DNA of 64,000 nt from Rana temporaria (GCF_905171775.1 NC_053491.1:400606838-400670837); one strand, 5' to 3'. Shown: positions 1-10,494, counted from the first letter of the stretch. Numbers and translations are program-made. The notes: generated from the letters alone by a model not told the origin.

Positions 1-780
1 CCGGCACAGCACAGAATAAATTGGTGTACAGTTCACAAGTCTTTCCTGCCACTGTTGGCACTTAGCTATAATCATGCTAATCACTGACCTAATACTCTGC
101 GGTTTTATGTAAATGAAAAAGAGACCAACCTGCATGAGACGCAGCCGCCAGCTGCTTTTGCGCCGCGACCAGTAGGTATATGTACTGCAACTTTTTAACA
201 TACTTGTTTAAGTATTTAAAACCCATGGCGTGGACAGCCCTTAAAAAGCACTTGCGGCCAGCGTCATTAAGCGCGATTATACTATAGAAATCCTGGTGTT
301 TTAAAAGTCTGTATTCATATGCATGTGCTTAGACGTCCTGATAGAGGAGCAGCGCTCCCTGTCTTTTTCATTAAGGCACAATGACTCTCCTTTGATGTGA
401 AATCCGTGAGCTGCGGGGCTCCATCTTCTGCATTCTCTGTTCATATATAGTAATAAAGGCAAGGCAAAATAATGGCATTTAACAATGGAACAGCAGAGCA
501 GCCAGGAATATTACTTCAATTACACTGCAAGCACACAGAATGCTATTGTTTGCTGAAAGATTAACTAGGAGAATGGTGTATAAGGCAGGGGGGATGCAGC
601 TGAGTTTTGCTTCCTTCATCTCTGTCTTCCTGGCAGGGACTAAAAACATAACATATACAAGGCTTACATTACCTATGGCTTGCTGCTTGTTGTTGAACTT
701 CATTACAGTTGTCATCATGCTTCATATTTTACATCCCTTTCCAAATAAAATTAGGAGCCCAAGAGCTGGCATCATGGCAC
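1..780. other. TE-poor unique stretch, candidate conserved non-coding DNA
   Basis: I see no transposon ends, target-site duplications or coding signal here. The sequence is moderately AT-rich with many homeodomain-like TAAT/ATTA cores and an ATGTAAAT-type octamer variant near 111. It does not resemble the repeats elsewhere in the window. The short open frames around 479-1002 show no domain and overlap on both strands, so I do not call them genes. A developmental enhancer or plain unique intergenic DNA are equally possible; only cross-species alignment would separate them. Confidence 0.35.
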
Positions 781-1260
781 AATTGCAGGGGTGGGTCACA
801 GTTAGGGTTGCCACCTGTCCGGGATTCACCTGGACACATAGGCGTGCGCACAGGGTGTGTCGGGTGTGCCTGGGCAAACCCTAATTACCCTGTACTGGGC
901 AGATTCCCTCAGCTGCTTGGCTACAGAGAAAGGGACTGGGTAATTTCTGTCCCCAGTCCCTTTCTTTGTCTCAAAAGTGAGACACCAGGGGCCCGTTTTT
1001 AGACCCCTAATATTTCACCAAAGCCCCCAATGGGAAACATAAACAAATTGTAAAAAAAAACAATAATAAAAATGATTGTGTAAAAATATTATAAAAAATA
1101 ACGCGATTGTAAAATTGTAATAATAAAAAAATATAAAAAATAAATAAACTACTGACACCAACCTCTGCCCTACTGACCTAGTCCACTGCTCTACCGATGC
1201 TGTACATTGCCCTACTGCCATATATATTTATACACACACACACACGCATGTGTGTTTGAG
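780..1260. repeat. Dispersed-repeat fragment, AT-rich tract and short TA/CA microsatellite
   Basis: From about 803 the sequence has a form I associate with a dispersed ranid repeat (gttgccacctgtccggg...). A strongly AT-rich tract follows at 1040-1150, then a TA/CA dinucleotide run at about 1221-1246. No gene is visible. Confidence 0.4.
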
Positions 1261-1707
1261 CTTTGGGGTGCACACCTTAATGCAATAGGCTGCGCACCCC
1301 AGTTTGGGTTTGGAATCATGTGTTTGGGTTTCAGACCGCCTGAAACCCGGACACATTATCCAGACCACATTATGGCTTCCCAGCGTCTGTTACACTCTCT
1401 TTCACACTGCCCAAAGCAAGCACTAACAATTACCCCTCCCCCACACAGACAGGAGAGGAGAAAGGGCTTGATCTGCTACTCTTCCTCCCGCCCTTACAAC
1501 TCTGTGTCTGCCCACACTTCAGCAGCCTTAGGTACTTCTGGATAAGAGGTGCTGACTGCCAAGGGGTGAGTGAGCTAGCCATCCACCCCTGTCTGTGACT
1601 GAAGTCTCCCCCATTCTCTCTCCTGCCTCTGAGTGAGTACACCGAGGTAAATCAGGGTTCTCCGAGCACCCCTTACATCAGAGTTCCCCTTTGCACCAGA
1701 GGCTACA

Positions 1708-2616
1708 GTGTTCCCCCTTATCAGAGTCCTCTCCGTACATCAGAGTTCTCAGTGTTCTCCCTTAGATCAGGATTCCCAGAGCATCCTTTATGTTAAGGAT
1801 TTTGTCAGAATGGAGGTGGAGCCTAGCACTCAGCAGCAGTCTTCAAGGGATCAATTACAGTCCCAAGGAACCCATGGACTTGTACGTGGCTGGGATGAGG
1901 TGGCTGCGGATCATGTCGTCCTCAGTGACCCAGAGGACTCCGCACCAAATGCCTTAGCAAACCTAGGTTGTATGGCCTCATTGATCCTGCAAAGCCTGCG
2001 GAAGGATCCTCGTATTCGTGTTATCAAGGGGAGGGATCATTACTGGCTGGCAACTCTCCTTGATCCACGTTACAAGGTTGCGGACCTTATCTTTCCGGCG
2101 CAGAGGGAGCAGAAGATGAAACATCTTCGGGAGGCCTTGCAGAAAGGTCTGTGCAACGCGTTCCCAGAGACTGGGGGGTTACAAAATCCTGGTCCTGGAC
2201 AACGTGTTGCTGAGGTTTCGGTCAGTCACAGAAGGAGCGGTGGAGAAGGTGGCCGTCTGACCGATGCGTTCAGACAATTTTTTAGTCCGCAGCCCCAAGG
2301 TATGACCGGTTCCAGCAACCATCGCCAGCGTCTGTTTTTACTGGTGCGGGAATACCTAGGGGCAAGATCAGACTTGGACACCTTTCCCACCGAAAATCCT
2401 CTGGCTTACTGGGTCTTGAGGATGGATCACTGGCCAGAGCTTGCACAGTACGCAATTGAGCTACTGGCTTGTCCTGCATCCAGCGTTCTTTCAGAACGCA
2501 CATTCAGTGCTGCTGGAGGCTTTGTAACCGATCACAGGGTGCGCCTCTCCACCGACTCGGTCGATCGACTGACCTTCATAAAAATAAATCAGGCTTGGAT
2601 CACCACCAGCTACTAA
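1708..2616 (+). CDS. hAT-superfamily transposase, C-terminal part (BED/ZBED-like)
   Basis: This 302-codon frame is open from the ATG at 1708 to the TAA at 2614-2616. Residues around 110-125 read LATLLDPRYK, the hallmark that precedes the C-terminal catalytic region of hAT transposases. Residues about 230-295 match the hAT dimerisation region: NPLAYWVLRM, then YAIELLACPASSVLSERTFS, then a DHR-R-S block ending in a hydrophobic LTFIKIN helix. Family members normally have 550-700 residues with an N-terminal BED zinc finger and a longer RNase-H-like domain. Both are missing, so this is an internally or 5'-deleted transposon gene. The first 60 or so residues show no family signature, and the start is uncertain (a second ATG lies at 1810). 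The frame is intact, suggesting a young copy or a non-autonomous family. It is followed directly by the 141-bp array seen at 2790-3073, which I infer belongs to the same element. Confidence 0.85.
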   Translation: MFPLIRVLSVHQSSQCSPLDQDSQSILYVKDFVRMEVEPSTQQQSSRDQLQSQGTHGLVRGWDEVAADHVVLSDPEDSAPNALANLGCMASLILQSLRKDPRIRVIKGRDHYWLATLLDPRYKVADLIFPAQREQKMKHLREALQKGLCNAFPETGGLQNPGPGQRVAEVSVSHRRSGGEGGRLTDAFRQFFSPQPQGMTGSSNHRQRLFLLVREYLGARSDLDTFPTENPLAYWVLRMDHWPELAQYAIELLACPASSVLSERTFSAAGGFVTDHRVRLSTDSVDRLTFIKINQAWITTSY

Positions 2617-2789
2617 GCACTTGATGCTGATGTAACTGAATAATTTTTTTTGAAATGTCAGATCCCTTCAAGACTGCCTATGCTGATGCTGAGTGACTAT
2701 ACTGTTATGCTGAGTGACTATCCTTTTCCTTCGCAATGATCATGCTGATAGCTTGTAAGAACATTTTTGGTTCTGGGCACCGCCACCAG

Positions 2790-3073
2790 TGGCTAAGGCC
2801 CAATTTTTCTGCCCCTGTTTAACAGGGATGTGTAATTACAATTTTTGATGCAATACTTTGCAGCGGGCTCATTCCTGCGCACCAACTAGAGTATCTGTGA
2901 GGGGGTTGCAGTGTTGTAGCACGAGCACCAGTGCCTAAGGCCCAATTTTTCTGTTTAACAGGGGCGTGTAATTACAAATTTTGATGCAATACTTTGCAGC
3001 GGGCTCATTCCTGCGCTCAAACTAGAGTATCTGTGAGGGGTTGCAGTGTTGTGACACCAGCACCAGTGCCTAA
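2790..3073 (+). repeat. Tandem array of about 141-bp units, left part (two units)
   Basis: Two successive copies carry the same landmarks: cccaatttttctg, a ...ctgtttaacagggg... hairpin, gatgcaatactttgcagcgg, gtatctgtgagggg and ccagtgcctaa. The same unit resumes in the same orientation at 15794, where 15801 and 15942 mark a 141-bp period. The array ends abruptly at 3073 where an unrelated TAGGGAT terminus begins, so I read it as interrupted. It lies immediately downstream of the hAT gene and is probably the tail of that element. Confidence 0.8.
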
Positions 3074-3471
3074 TAGGGATAAGCCGAACATACCCGGGTT
3101 CAGTTCGCACCAGAACGTTCGAACAGACCGCGGGTTCGCGCAAACATTTAGAACCCCATTGTCTATGGGACTCAAATTCAAAACCGCTCATTTTAAAGAC
3201 CAATATTCAATTTAATGTTGGAAAACGTCTTTCAGAACCCTGGTCTTGCCCCAGGGAACATGTATCAATGGAAAAAAAAGTTTTAAAAACTAACGTTTTT
3301 TCCGGAGCAGCGATTTTAATGATGCTTAAAGTGAAAAAAAAAATGAAAAATTCCTTTAAATATCACAACTGCTGTGTGTCTATAGTAGTGGCACGTGTTT
3401 AGAAATGTCCCTGCACAACATGAAATTATTATAAGAACAAAGTAATTTAATACTGCTTGCGCACATGCTGT
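3074..3471 (+). repeat. Terminal segment of the TAGGGAT foldback family
   Basis: About 400 bp beginning TAGGGATAAGCCGAAC. It is matched in reverse complement by 17081-17478, sharing the GTTCG-rich end, gccccagggaacatgtatcaatgg, the ccggagcag block and attcctttaaa. The inner part (about 3235-3440) is also related to 4985-5240, the outer arm of foldback I. These are therefore ends of one family. Confidence 0.7.
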
Positions 3472-3544
3472 GTGGCAACAATATCTCGATTATTTTAGGG
3501 GTGGTGGGGGGGGGCCATTATTTTTTTGTGAAAGCAAAATTGTA

Positions 3545-3970
3545 GAAAAAAGGGCACCCCTCAAACATACTGTAATTGGAGCGCAACAAAGAGCCACGTG
3601 CAAAGTATTGCATCGAACATTTTTATTAGGCGCCCCTGTTAAACAGGGGCAGAAAAATTGTGCCTTAGGCCGCGTGCAAAGTATTGCATCAAAAATTGTT
3701 ATTAGACACCCCTGTTACACAGGGGCAGAAAAATGTGTCCATAGGCACAACACAACACTGCAACCCCTCCCAATAACTGTAATTGGAGCGCAACAAGGAG
3801 CCACGTGCAAAGTATTGCATCAAAATTGTTATTAGGCGCCCCTGTTAAACAGGGGCAGAAAAATTTGTTCGTAGGCACAACACAACACTGCAACCACTCC
3901 CAATATCTGTAATTGGAGCGCAACAAGGAGCCACGTGCAAAGTATTGCATCAAAAATTGTAACAGCACAC
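3545..3970 (-). repeat. 141-bp array family in inverted orientation (about three units)
   Basis: Read on the minus strand, this repeats the landmarks of the 2790-3073 array: tttttctgcccctgt, a ...taacaggggcgcctaataa... segment and gatgcaatactttgcacg. The copies share differences from the plus-oriented array, such as gtggctccttgttgcgctcc in place of gggctcattcctgcgctcc. They are therefore a distinct subfamily, not a simple inversion of the neighbouring units. Confidence 0.75.
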
Positions 3971-4500
3971 ACGCAGTAACACCAACTGCGTTTAGGTGGT
4001 ATTAAACTGCACACGCGCAGTAAGAGCGACTGCGTTCAGGTGCTATGTAACAGCACACACGCAGTGACACCAACTGCGTTTAGGTGGTATTAAACTGCAC
4101 ACGCGCAGTAAGAGCGACTGCGTTCAGGTGCTATGTAACAGCACACACGCAGTGACACCAACTGTGTTTAGGTGGTATTAAACTGCACACGCGCAGTAAG
4201 AGCGACTGCATTCAGGTGCTATGTAACAAAACAGACGCAGTGACACCAACTGCGTTTAGGTGGTATTAAACTGCACACGCGCAGTAAGAGCGACTGCGTT
4301 CAGGTGCTATGTAACAGCACACACGCAGTGACACCAACTGCGTTTAGGTGGTATTAAACTGCACACGCGCAGTAAGAGCGACTGCGTTTCTGTGCAATTC
4401 AATAGCCCACTTGCATTAACAGCGACTGCGTTTCTGTGCAAATAAATAGCACACGTGCAGTAACAGGTAATGCGTGTATGTGCAATTAACTAGCACACGT
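3961..4500 (+). repeat. Dimeric 44-bp satellite with 88-bp higher-order repeat
   Basis: Five 88-bp units start at 3961, 4049, 4137, 4225 and 4313. Each splits into two 44-bp halves that are themselves related: both carry a gcacac(a/g)cgcag motif, then actgcgtt(t/c), then aggtg. From about 4357 the order breaks down into divergent single 44-bp monomers, with gcacacgtgcag-type boxes near 4450, fading out by about 4500. This is the usual layout of an amplified dimer flanked by older monomers. Confidence 0.85.
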
Positions 4501-4710
4501 TGACTAACACGGAGTACTATGTTTACGCTAAACCCTAATGCAGGCAATACAACACGTTAGAGCACTGCATGTAGAACAATCTCCTGCCTGACAAATACTA
4601 ATAGCAGATCTAGCTGAGCTATACAGTTTATAAATATATTGACAACTCCTAGGGATGTGAATATATTCTCTACAAACTGTAAATGTAACTATACTGACTA
4701 GCCTTCCTAC

Positions 4711-4795
<85 letters not shown>
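4711..4795 (+). repeat. (CTAT)n microsatellite, about 21 copies
   Basis: A pure tetranucleotide run of ctat/tatc from 4711 to 4795 with no interruption, inside the 12.7-kb insertion. Its purity suggests it is young and length-variable. Confidence 0.97.
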
Positions 4796-4810
4796 TAGAA
4801 AAGACACTGT

Positions 4811-4947
4811 GGGCCTGATTTACTATGCTCTGTGCGCTGCGCTGGTTCATGCCTTAATTAGTGCGCCGGCAGGGTGGAGGCTTAATTGGGCGCATGAACC
4901 AGCGTAGCAGCCGGCGCATTGAAAGTAATATGTAAAGCCGCGCCGAA
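4811..4947. repeat. Hairpin repeat fragment with gggcctgatttac end
   Basis: Begins gggcctgatttacta and contains internal complementary blocks (gcgctggttcatgcc at about 4840 and ggcgcatgaaccagcg at about 4889). Its terminus is the near inverse of gtaaatcagcccc ending at about 15413. The two ends could once have belonged to one hairpin MITE now separated by later insertions, but I see no matching flanking duplication. Confidence 0.45.
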
Positions 4948-7503
4948 CTCCCTATAGAAGTCTATGGGAGAAATCAAAAGTGTTCATTTTAAAGGCTAAT
5001 CTGCTAGTTTTGTCCTAAAAAGTGTTTGGGGACCTCAGTCCTGCCCCAGGGGACATGTATCAATGTTTTTTTAATTTTTTAAAACGGCCGTTTTTTCGGG
5101 AGCAGTGAAATTAATAATTCTTAAAGTGAAACAATAAAAGTGAAATATTCCTTTAAATTTCGTACCTAGGGGGGGTGTAATGTCAGCATGTGAAATAGCG
5201 CATTTTTACCGCACTTAGAACTGCCCCTGCACAAAATGACATTCAGAAGGAAAAAAGTCATTTAAAAATTCACACGCGGCTATAATGAATTGTCGGCTCT
5301 GACAATTCTAAAGGGATTCATTCATAAAACAAACAAAAAAATGTGTAGGGGTTCCCCCAAATTCAATTACCAGGCCCTTCAGGTCTGGAATGGATATTAA
5401 GGGGAACCCCGCCGTAAAAAACAAAAAAAAAAAGACGTGCGGTTCCCGGCAAATATCCATTCCAGGCCCTTCAGGTCTGGTGTGGATTTTAAGGGGAACT
5501 CCACCCCAAATTGAAAAAAAAATGGCGTGGAGTCCCCCTAAAAATCCACACCAGACCCTTATCCGAGCACGTTGACCTGGCCGGCCGCAGAAAAGAGGGG
5601 GGGACAGAGTGCGGCCCCCCCCCTCTCCTGAACCGCACCAGGCCACATGCCCTCAACATGGGGAGGATGTCCCCATGTTGATGGGGACAAGGGCCTCATC
5701 CCCACAACCCTTGCCCGGTGGTTGTGGGGGTCTGCGGGCGGGGGGCTTATCAGAATCTGGAAGACCCCTTTAACAAAGGGGACCCCCAGATCCTGGCCCC
5801 CCCCCTATGTGAAATGGTAATGGGGTACATTGTACCTCTACCATTTCACCCCCAAAAAAATGTCAAAGTGTTAAAAATGACAGTAGCCGGTTTTTGACAA
5901 ATCTTTTAATAAAATCTTCTTTTCTTCTTTCCTTCGGGTTTCTTCCGCTGCTTCTTTCTTGGGTCTTCTCGTCCACATCTTGCCTGACGTGTTCTTCTAT
6001 CTTCTCCGTCCGTCCTTTAGCCTTCTGGTCCCGCATCTTGCCCGTTGTCTTCTCCTGTCTTCTTCTCCGTCCGTCCGCCAGCCTCCTCGTCCGCATCTTG
6101 TGTCTTCTCCGGTCTTCTTCTCGGTCCGCCAGCCTTCTCGTCCACATCTTTTTCTTCCCCGGACTCAGCGTTTGAATTTGATTTGGCCGCCGTGTTGCGC
6201 TCCTGGGACCCGCCCCCCTCTGACGCCACAAGTAAACTCCTTAGAAGGTCATGTGCGTCAGAGGGGGGCGGGGTCACAGAGCGTCACACAGCGGGGGAAT
6301 TCAATTTCAAGCGCGCCGCCCGGAGAAGAAGTTCCCGCCGTGTCACACTCATGTGACCCCGCCCCCCTCTGACGCACATATGCCACACGCGGACTTTCAT
6401 ATGAGTTTACTTGTGGCGTCAGAGGGGGGCGGGTCCCAGGAGCGGGAACACGGCGGCCAAATCAAATTCAAACGCTGAGTCCGGGGAAGAAAAAGATGTG
6501 GACGAGAAGGCTGGCGGACCGAGAAGAAGACCGGAGAAGACACAAGATGCGGACGAGGAGGCTGGCGGACGGACGGAGAAGAAGACAGGAGAAGACAACG
6601 GGCAAGATGCGGGACCAGAAGGCTGAAGGACGGACGGAGAAGATAGAAGAAGACGTCGGGCAAGATGTGGACGAGAAAACCCAAGAATGAAGCAGCGGAA
6701 GAAACCCGAAGGAAAGAAGAAAAGAAGATTTTATTAAAAGATTTGTCAAAAACCGGCTACTGTCATTTTTAACACTTTGACATTTTTTTTGGGGTGAAAT
6801 GGTAGAGGTACAATGTACCCCATTACCATTTCACATAGGGGGGGGGGGCAGGATCTGGGGGTCCCCTTTGTTAAAGGGGTCTTCCAGATTCTGATAAGCC
6901 CCCCGCCCGCAGACCCCCACAACCACTGGGCAAGGGTTGTGGGGATGAGGCCCTTGTCCCCATCAACATGGGGACATCCTCCCCATGTTGAGGGCATGTG
7001 GCCTGGTGCGGTTCAGTAGAGGGGGGGGGCGCACTCTGTCCCCCCCTCTTTTCTGCGGCCGGCCAGGTCAACGTGCTCGGATAAGGGTCTGGTGTGGATT
7101 TTTAGGGGGACTCCACGCCATTTTTTTTTCAATTTGGGGTGGAGTTCCCCTTAAAATCCACACCAGACCTGAAGGGTCTGGTATGGATATTTGGGGGGAC
7201 CCCACGCCATTTTTTGGGGAGGTTTTTACGGCGGGGTTCCCCTTAATATCCATTCCAGACCTGAAGGGCCTGGTAATTTAATTTGGAGGGACCCCCATTT
7301 TTGTTTTTTTTTGTTATTATTTTTAATGAGCAATGACTGTATTCTTTATAGCCATGAGTACTTTAAACTTCCTTTTTTTTGTTTCACTTCAGAAATGACA
7401 TCTTGTACAGGGACAGTTCTAAGCACGGGAAACATGCGTGTACCCCCCCTCCCCCCCTGTATGAAATTTAAAGGAATATTTCACTTTTATTATTTCACTT
7501 TAA
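4948..7503. mobile_element. Foldback I: giant inverted-repeat element
   Basis: The left arm (5121-6241) and right arm (about 6402-7503) are reverse complements over about 1.1 kb, including the caggcccttcaggtctgg block, the GC-rich 5580-5840 block mirrored at 6830-7080, and the Arg/Glu/Ser-like purine tract. The centre contains a second nested stem (6251-6278 with 6353-6379). The four open frames through each arm are mirror shadows rich in R, E, K and S and show no domain. Four GC boxes of GGGGCGGGG type lie near the centre. An ATTAAA polyadenylation variant points outward on each side (6733-6738 plus; 5905-5910 minus). The right arm is cut at 7500 by a TTAA element. No transposase is encoded, so mobilisation must be in trans. 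Confidence 0.85.
6205..6435. promoter_or_regulatory. GC-box cluster at the centre of foldback I
   Basis: Four CCCCGCCCCCC/GGGGGGCGGGG blocks lie at about 6209-6219, 6262-6273, 6356-6368 and 6424-6434, arranged symmetrically about the palindrome centre. Such boxes bind Sp1-type factors and often drive TATA-less bidirectional transcription. That role here is an inference from position and symmetry. Confidence 0.4.
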
Positions 7504-8310
7504 CCACTTCCATACCGCGCCTATTCTGGCACTTCTCTCCTTCATGTAAAAATTATATTTTGTTCCTGGGAAATTAATCAGGACCCCCAAACATTATATA
7601 TAATTTTTTAGCAGACACCCTAGGGAATAAAGTTGGCGGTCATTTTTTATTTGATTTCCAACGGTATTTGCGCAATAATTTTTCTAACGCCTTTTTTTTG
7701 GCCCAAAAAAAAAACACGGTTCATGAATTTAACAAAAAAAAAAACAGTAAAGTTAGCCCAATTTTTATGGATAATGTTAAAGATGATGTTACACCGAGTA
7801 AATAGATACCTAACTTGTCACGCTTTAATATTGTACACACTCATGGAATGGCGCCAAACTTCGGGACATAAAAATATCCATAGGCGATGCTTTTTTTTTT
7901 TTTTACAGGTGACCAGTTCAGAGTTACAGAGGAGGTCTAGGGCTAGAATTATTGCTCTCGCTCTAACGCACGCGTCAATACCTCACATGTGTGGTTTGAA
8001 TGGTGTTTACATATGTGGGCGGGACTTACATGAGGATTTGCTTCTGAGTGCGAGCTTCTAGGGACAGGGGCGTTATTTTATTTTTTTGTTTGTTTTTTTT
8101 ACCTCATATTTTTATTCTTGCATTTTTTTGACACTTTTTTTGATTTTGGATCACTTTTCTTCCTATTACAAGGAATGTAAACATCCCTTGTAATAGGACT
8201 AGTGTGTGACAGGTCCTCTTTATGGAGAGAGGCGGGGTCAATAAGGCTGGAAAGCATGGTATTGAAAAAAAAAAAAAAAGATCTCATGCTTTCAGCTGCA
8301 ATCATGTTCG
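7500..8310 (+). mobile_element. TTAA-flanked element (family A), left part
   Basis: Starts at TTAACCACTTCC, inserted at a TTAA inside the right arm of foldback I: the mirror arm reads ctttaag at this point, so the target can be reconstructed. Related sequence occurs in reverse at 11932-12865 and at 25808-27188 and 38180-39063. Shared blocks include catgtgtggtttgaa, gtgggcgggactta and cgctctaacg. There is no coding frame. The right end is not found before the SINE at 8311. Confidence 0.65.
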
Positions 8311-8480
8311 TTCAGCACAGTGGTGTAGTGCACTTTGACCTAGCAGCAAAAGAGTCGTTGGTTCGAATCCAGCCCGTGACAGCATCTGCATGGAGTTTGC
8401 ATGTTCTCCCTGTGCCTGCGTGGGTTTCCTCCCACAATATAAAAACACGCTGTAAATCGGATCCGGTCTAAATAAATCCT
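8311..8480 (+). mobile_element. tRNA-headed SINE with V-SINE-like core, 3'-truncated
   Basis: The head carries an A-box-like agtggtgtagtgcac and a near-consensus RNA polymerase III B box, ggttcgaatcc (8360-8370). It is followed by catggagtttgcatgttctccc and gcgtgggtttcctcc, the conserved core of the vertebrate V-SINE superfamily. A second copy at 21063-21330 extends further 3'. Here the sequence breaks off soon after ggatccggtctaaat. Confidence 0.8.
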
Positions 8481-8654
8481 AATATGCAGTAGTATATTTA
8501 GGTTTTGTTCTGCCCTAGGCCTGACTACATATCTGCACCTCCTAATAGAAAAATGACCCACCCCTTCCTGTCAAGGTCACACCCTGTTTTTGTATGACCC
8601 GCCCAGGAATTTTCAGGGGACCCACACACTAGTTCTGGGGGGCACTGGATTCCC
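8480..8654. other. Short unassigned spacer
   Basis: About 175 bp between the SINE and the next TTAA element. I see no repeat ends, coding frame or RNA signal. Confidence 0.5.
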
Positions 8655-9760
8655 TTAACCACTTCCATACCAGGCACTTACGCACCTTCCCGCCCAAGCC
8701 AATTTTCAGCTTTCAACACTGTCGCACTTTGAATGGCAATTGCGCGGTCATACAACACTGTACCCAAACAAAATTGGCGTCCTTTTTCCCCCACAAATAG
8801 AGCTTTCTTTTGTTGTTATTTGATCACCTCTGCGATTTTTTTTGCGCAACAACTAAAAAAAGACTGCAAATTTTGAAACAAAAAAACGTTTTTATTTTTT
8901 TAGGTAAATTTTTTTGTAAATAAGTTTTTCTCTTTCAATTACGGGCACTGATATGGCGGCACTGATGGGCACCGATGAGATGGCACTGATGGACATCGAT
9001 GAGGTAGTACTGACGGGCACAGATGAGGTGGCATTGATTGGCGGCGCTGGTATGCGGCACTGATGGGCACTCATAGGCGGCACTCATGGGCGGCACAGAT
9101 GGGCACTCATGGGCGGCACTTATGGGTGGCACTGATGGATACTTATGGGTGGCACAGGTGGGCACTGATAGGTGGGCACTGTGCATGGATGGGCACTGTG
9201 GGGTGGCACTGATGGACACTGTGGGGTGGCACTGATTTTCCCAGGTTGCCAGTCAGTGCCCATTTGTGGGCACTGATTGGCATCTTTTTTCTTTTTTTTT
9301 TTATGCTTTTTGTTTTTTTTTTCCATATTTTTTTTTTTTGCCCACCCTGGTGGTCCAGGGTGGGCATCCCTGGTGGTCCAGTGTGGTGATCCGAGGGAGG
9401 GCTGCGCTGATAAACAATCAGCGCGAACGCCCCCTGTCAGGAGAGCCGCCGATCGGCTCTCCTATACTCGCGTCTGTCAGACGCGAGTGAGGAAGAGCCA
9501 TCGATGGCTCTTCCTGTTTACATCGTGATCAGCCGTGATTGGACACGGCTGATCACGTGGTAAAGAGTCTCCGTCTCCGTGAGAGACTCTTTACCGAGAT
9601 CGGAGATGCAGGGTGTCAGACTGACACCCTGCATCACCGATCGCCGCGCTGCGTGCCCCCACAGGCGAGCGTGGCATGAAATCCTGCAGGACGTCATGTC
9701 AGGATTGTGTAACCACTTCCCGGACGTAAATCGGCCATAGGCTGGGCGGGAAGTGGTTAA
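8655..9760. mobile_element. TTAA-flanked non-autonomous element with minisatellite core
   Basis: TTAA at 8655-8658 followed by CCACTTCC, and GGAAGTGG followed by TTAA at 9757-9760. This is a TTAA duplication with short inverted ends, as produced by piggyBac-type and some Kolobok-type elements. Inside are the block gtacccaaacaaaattggcgtcc, a short-period minisatellite (8941-9245), and a row of perfect small hairpins at 9390-9640 (for example agcgcg, actcgcgtctgtcagacgcgagt). There is no transposase. It is paralogous, in reverse order, to 49874-51027. Confidence 0.8.
8941..9245 (+). repeat. Minisatellite: variants of ggcactgatgggcac
   Basis: Roughly fifteen imperfect copies of a 15-18 bp GC-rich unit (ggcactgatgggcac, ggcactcatgggcgg and similar). 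It sits in the middle of the TTAA element, where the sister copies carry different minisatellites. Confidence 0.85.
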
Positions 9761-10312
9761 TTTGCATAGTTTTTCTCTCACTTCCTGTTTGGCTATGGGG
9801 CAGGAAGTGAAGGCAAATCTCCCCAATTGGACACAGATAATACAAAATAAACTGACAGGGCCTATAACCCTCCCTCACTCTATCCAAAATTAAAGAAAAT
9901 AAAACTTGTTGATTATAGTTCTAGCTTAAGCACAAATTTCATAGAGTTTTATTGAGAGCCCTAAGAAAATATAACCATGCCAATAGGCCAGGATACAGCG
10001 TGGCTAATATGTAGGAATGTGTGTGTTAGAGCACCCCACCCAATGTTAACTAAAAAATTATTAATTTGCAAATAAGTATTATCTGCTCATTTTTTTGGGG
10101 ATGTCTGCACCCCTGATAGTGACAACATTTGTGAGGTGTCTTCACCCTTTCTAATTCATTCACTTCCTGTCACATAGCCAAACAGGAAGTGAGGGTAAAA
10201 CCTTACTAATATCTTTTCTTGGGGACACAGAGATCAATCTAAATAGTTTCCCATTATGTAAATTGCACTCTAGCATTTTGCTGTGTACACCCCAAATTAT
10301 TAGGGATCTTGG

Positions 10313-10494
10313 ACTTTGGGGTCCATTTACTAAAGGCAAATCCACTTTGCACTACAAGTGCAAAGCAAGGAAGAAAGAAAACAAAACAACTTTGCTTCTA
10401 CAGGATTGGATGTTAAAACCATCAGTGCTTCCTTTCTGATTTTCAGCAACTATGCTTGTACTGCAGAGTGGCTTTGCCTTTACTAAACCCCAAA
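10313..10494. mobile_element. MITE with ttactaaaggcaaa ends
   Basis: Left end tttggggtccatttactaaa and right end tttactaaaccccaaac form imperfect inverted repeats. Subterminal ctttgcactacaagtgcaaag is itself a palindrome. A relative lies at 46262-46545. Confidence 0.7.

Noticed and set aside
2790..4500. CRISPR-like array because of regular repeats
   Set aside because: Repeats are contiguous tandem units of 141 or 88 bp without unique spacers, and the context is a vertebrate genome.
5863..6749. Overlapping 93-137 codon frames in foldback I, including near-identical pairs on opposite strands
   Set aside because: The same protein appears on the opposite strand in the other arm, so these are palindrome shadows.
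8340..8375. tRNA gene, from the ggttcgaatcc B box
   Set aside because: The flanking sequence is the V-SINE-like core and there is no acceptor stem pairing; it is a SINE head.
9390..9640. Row of perfect hairpins as possible terminators or attenuators
   Set aside because: They recur in reverse order in the sister TTAA element at 49930-50170, so they are element structure and not bacterial-type terminators.
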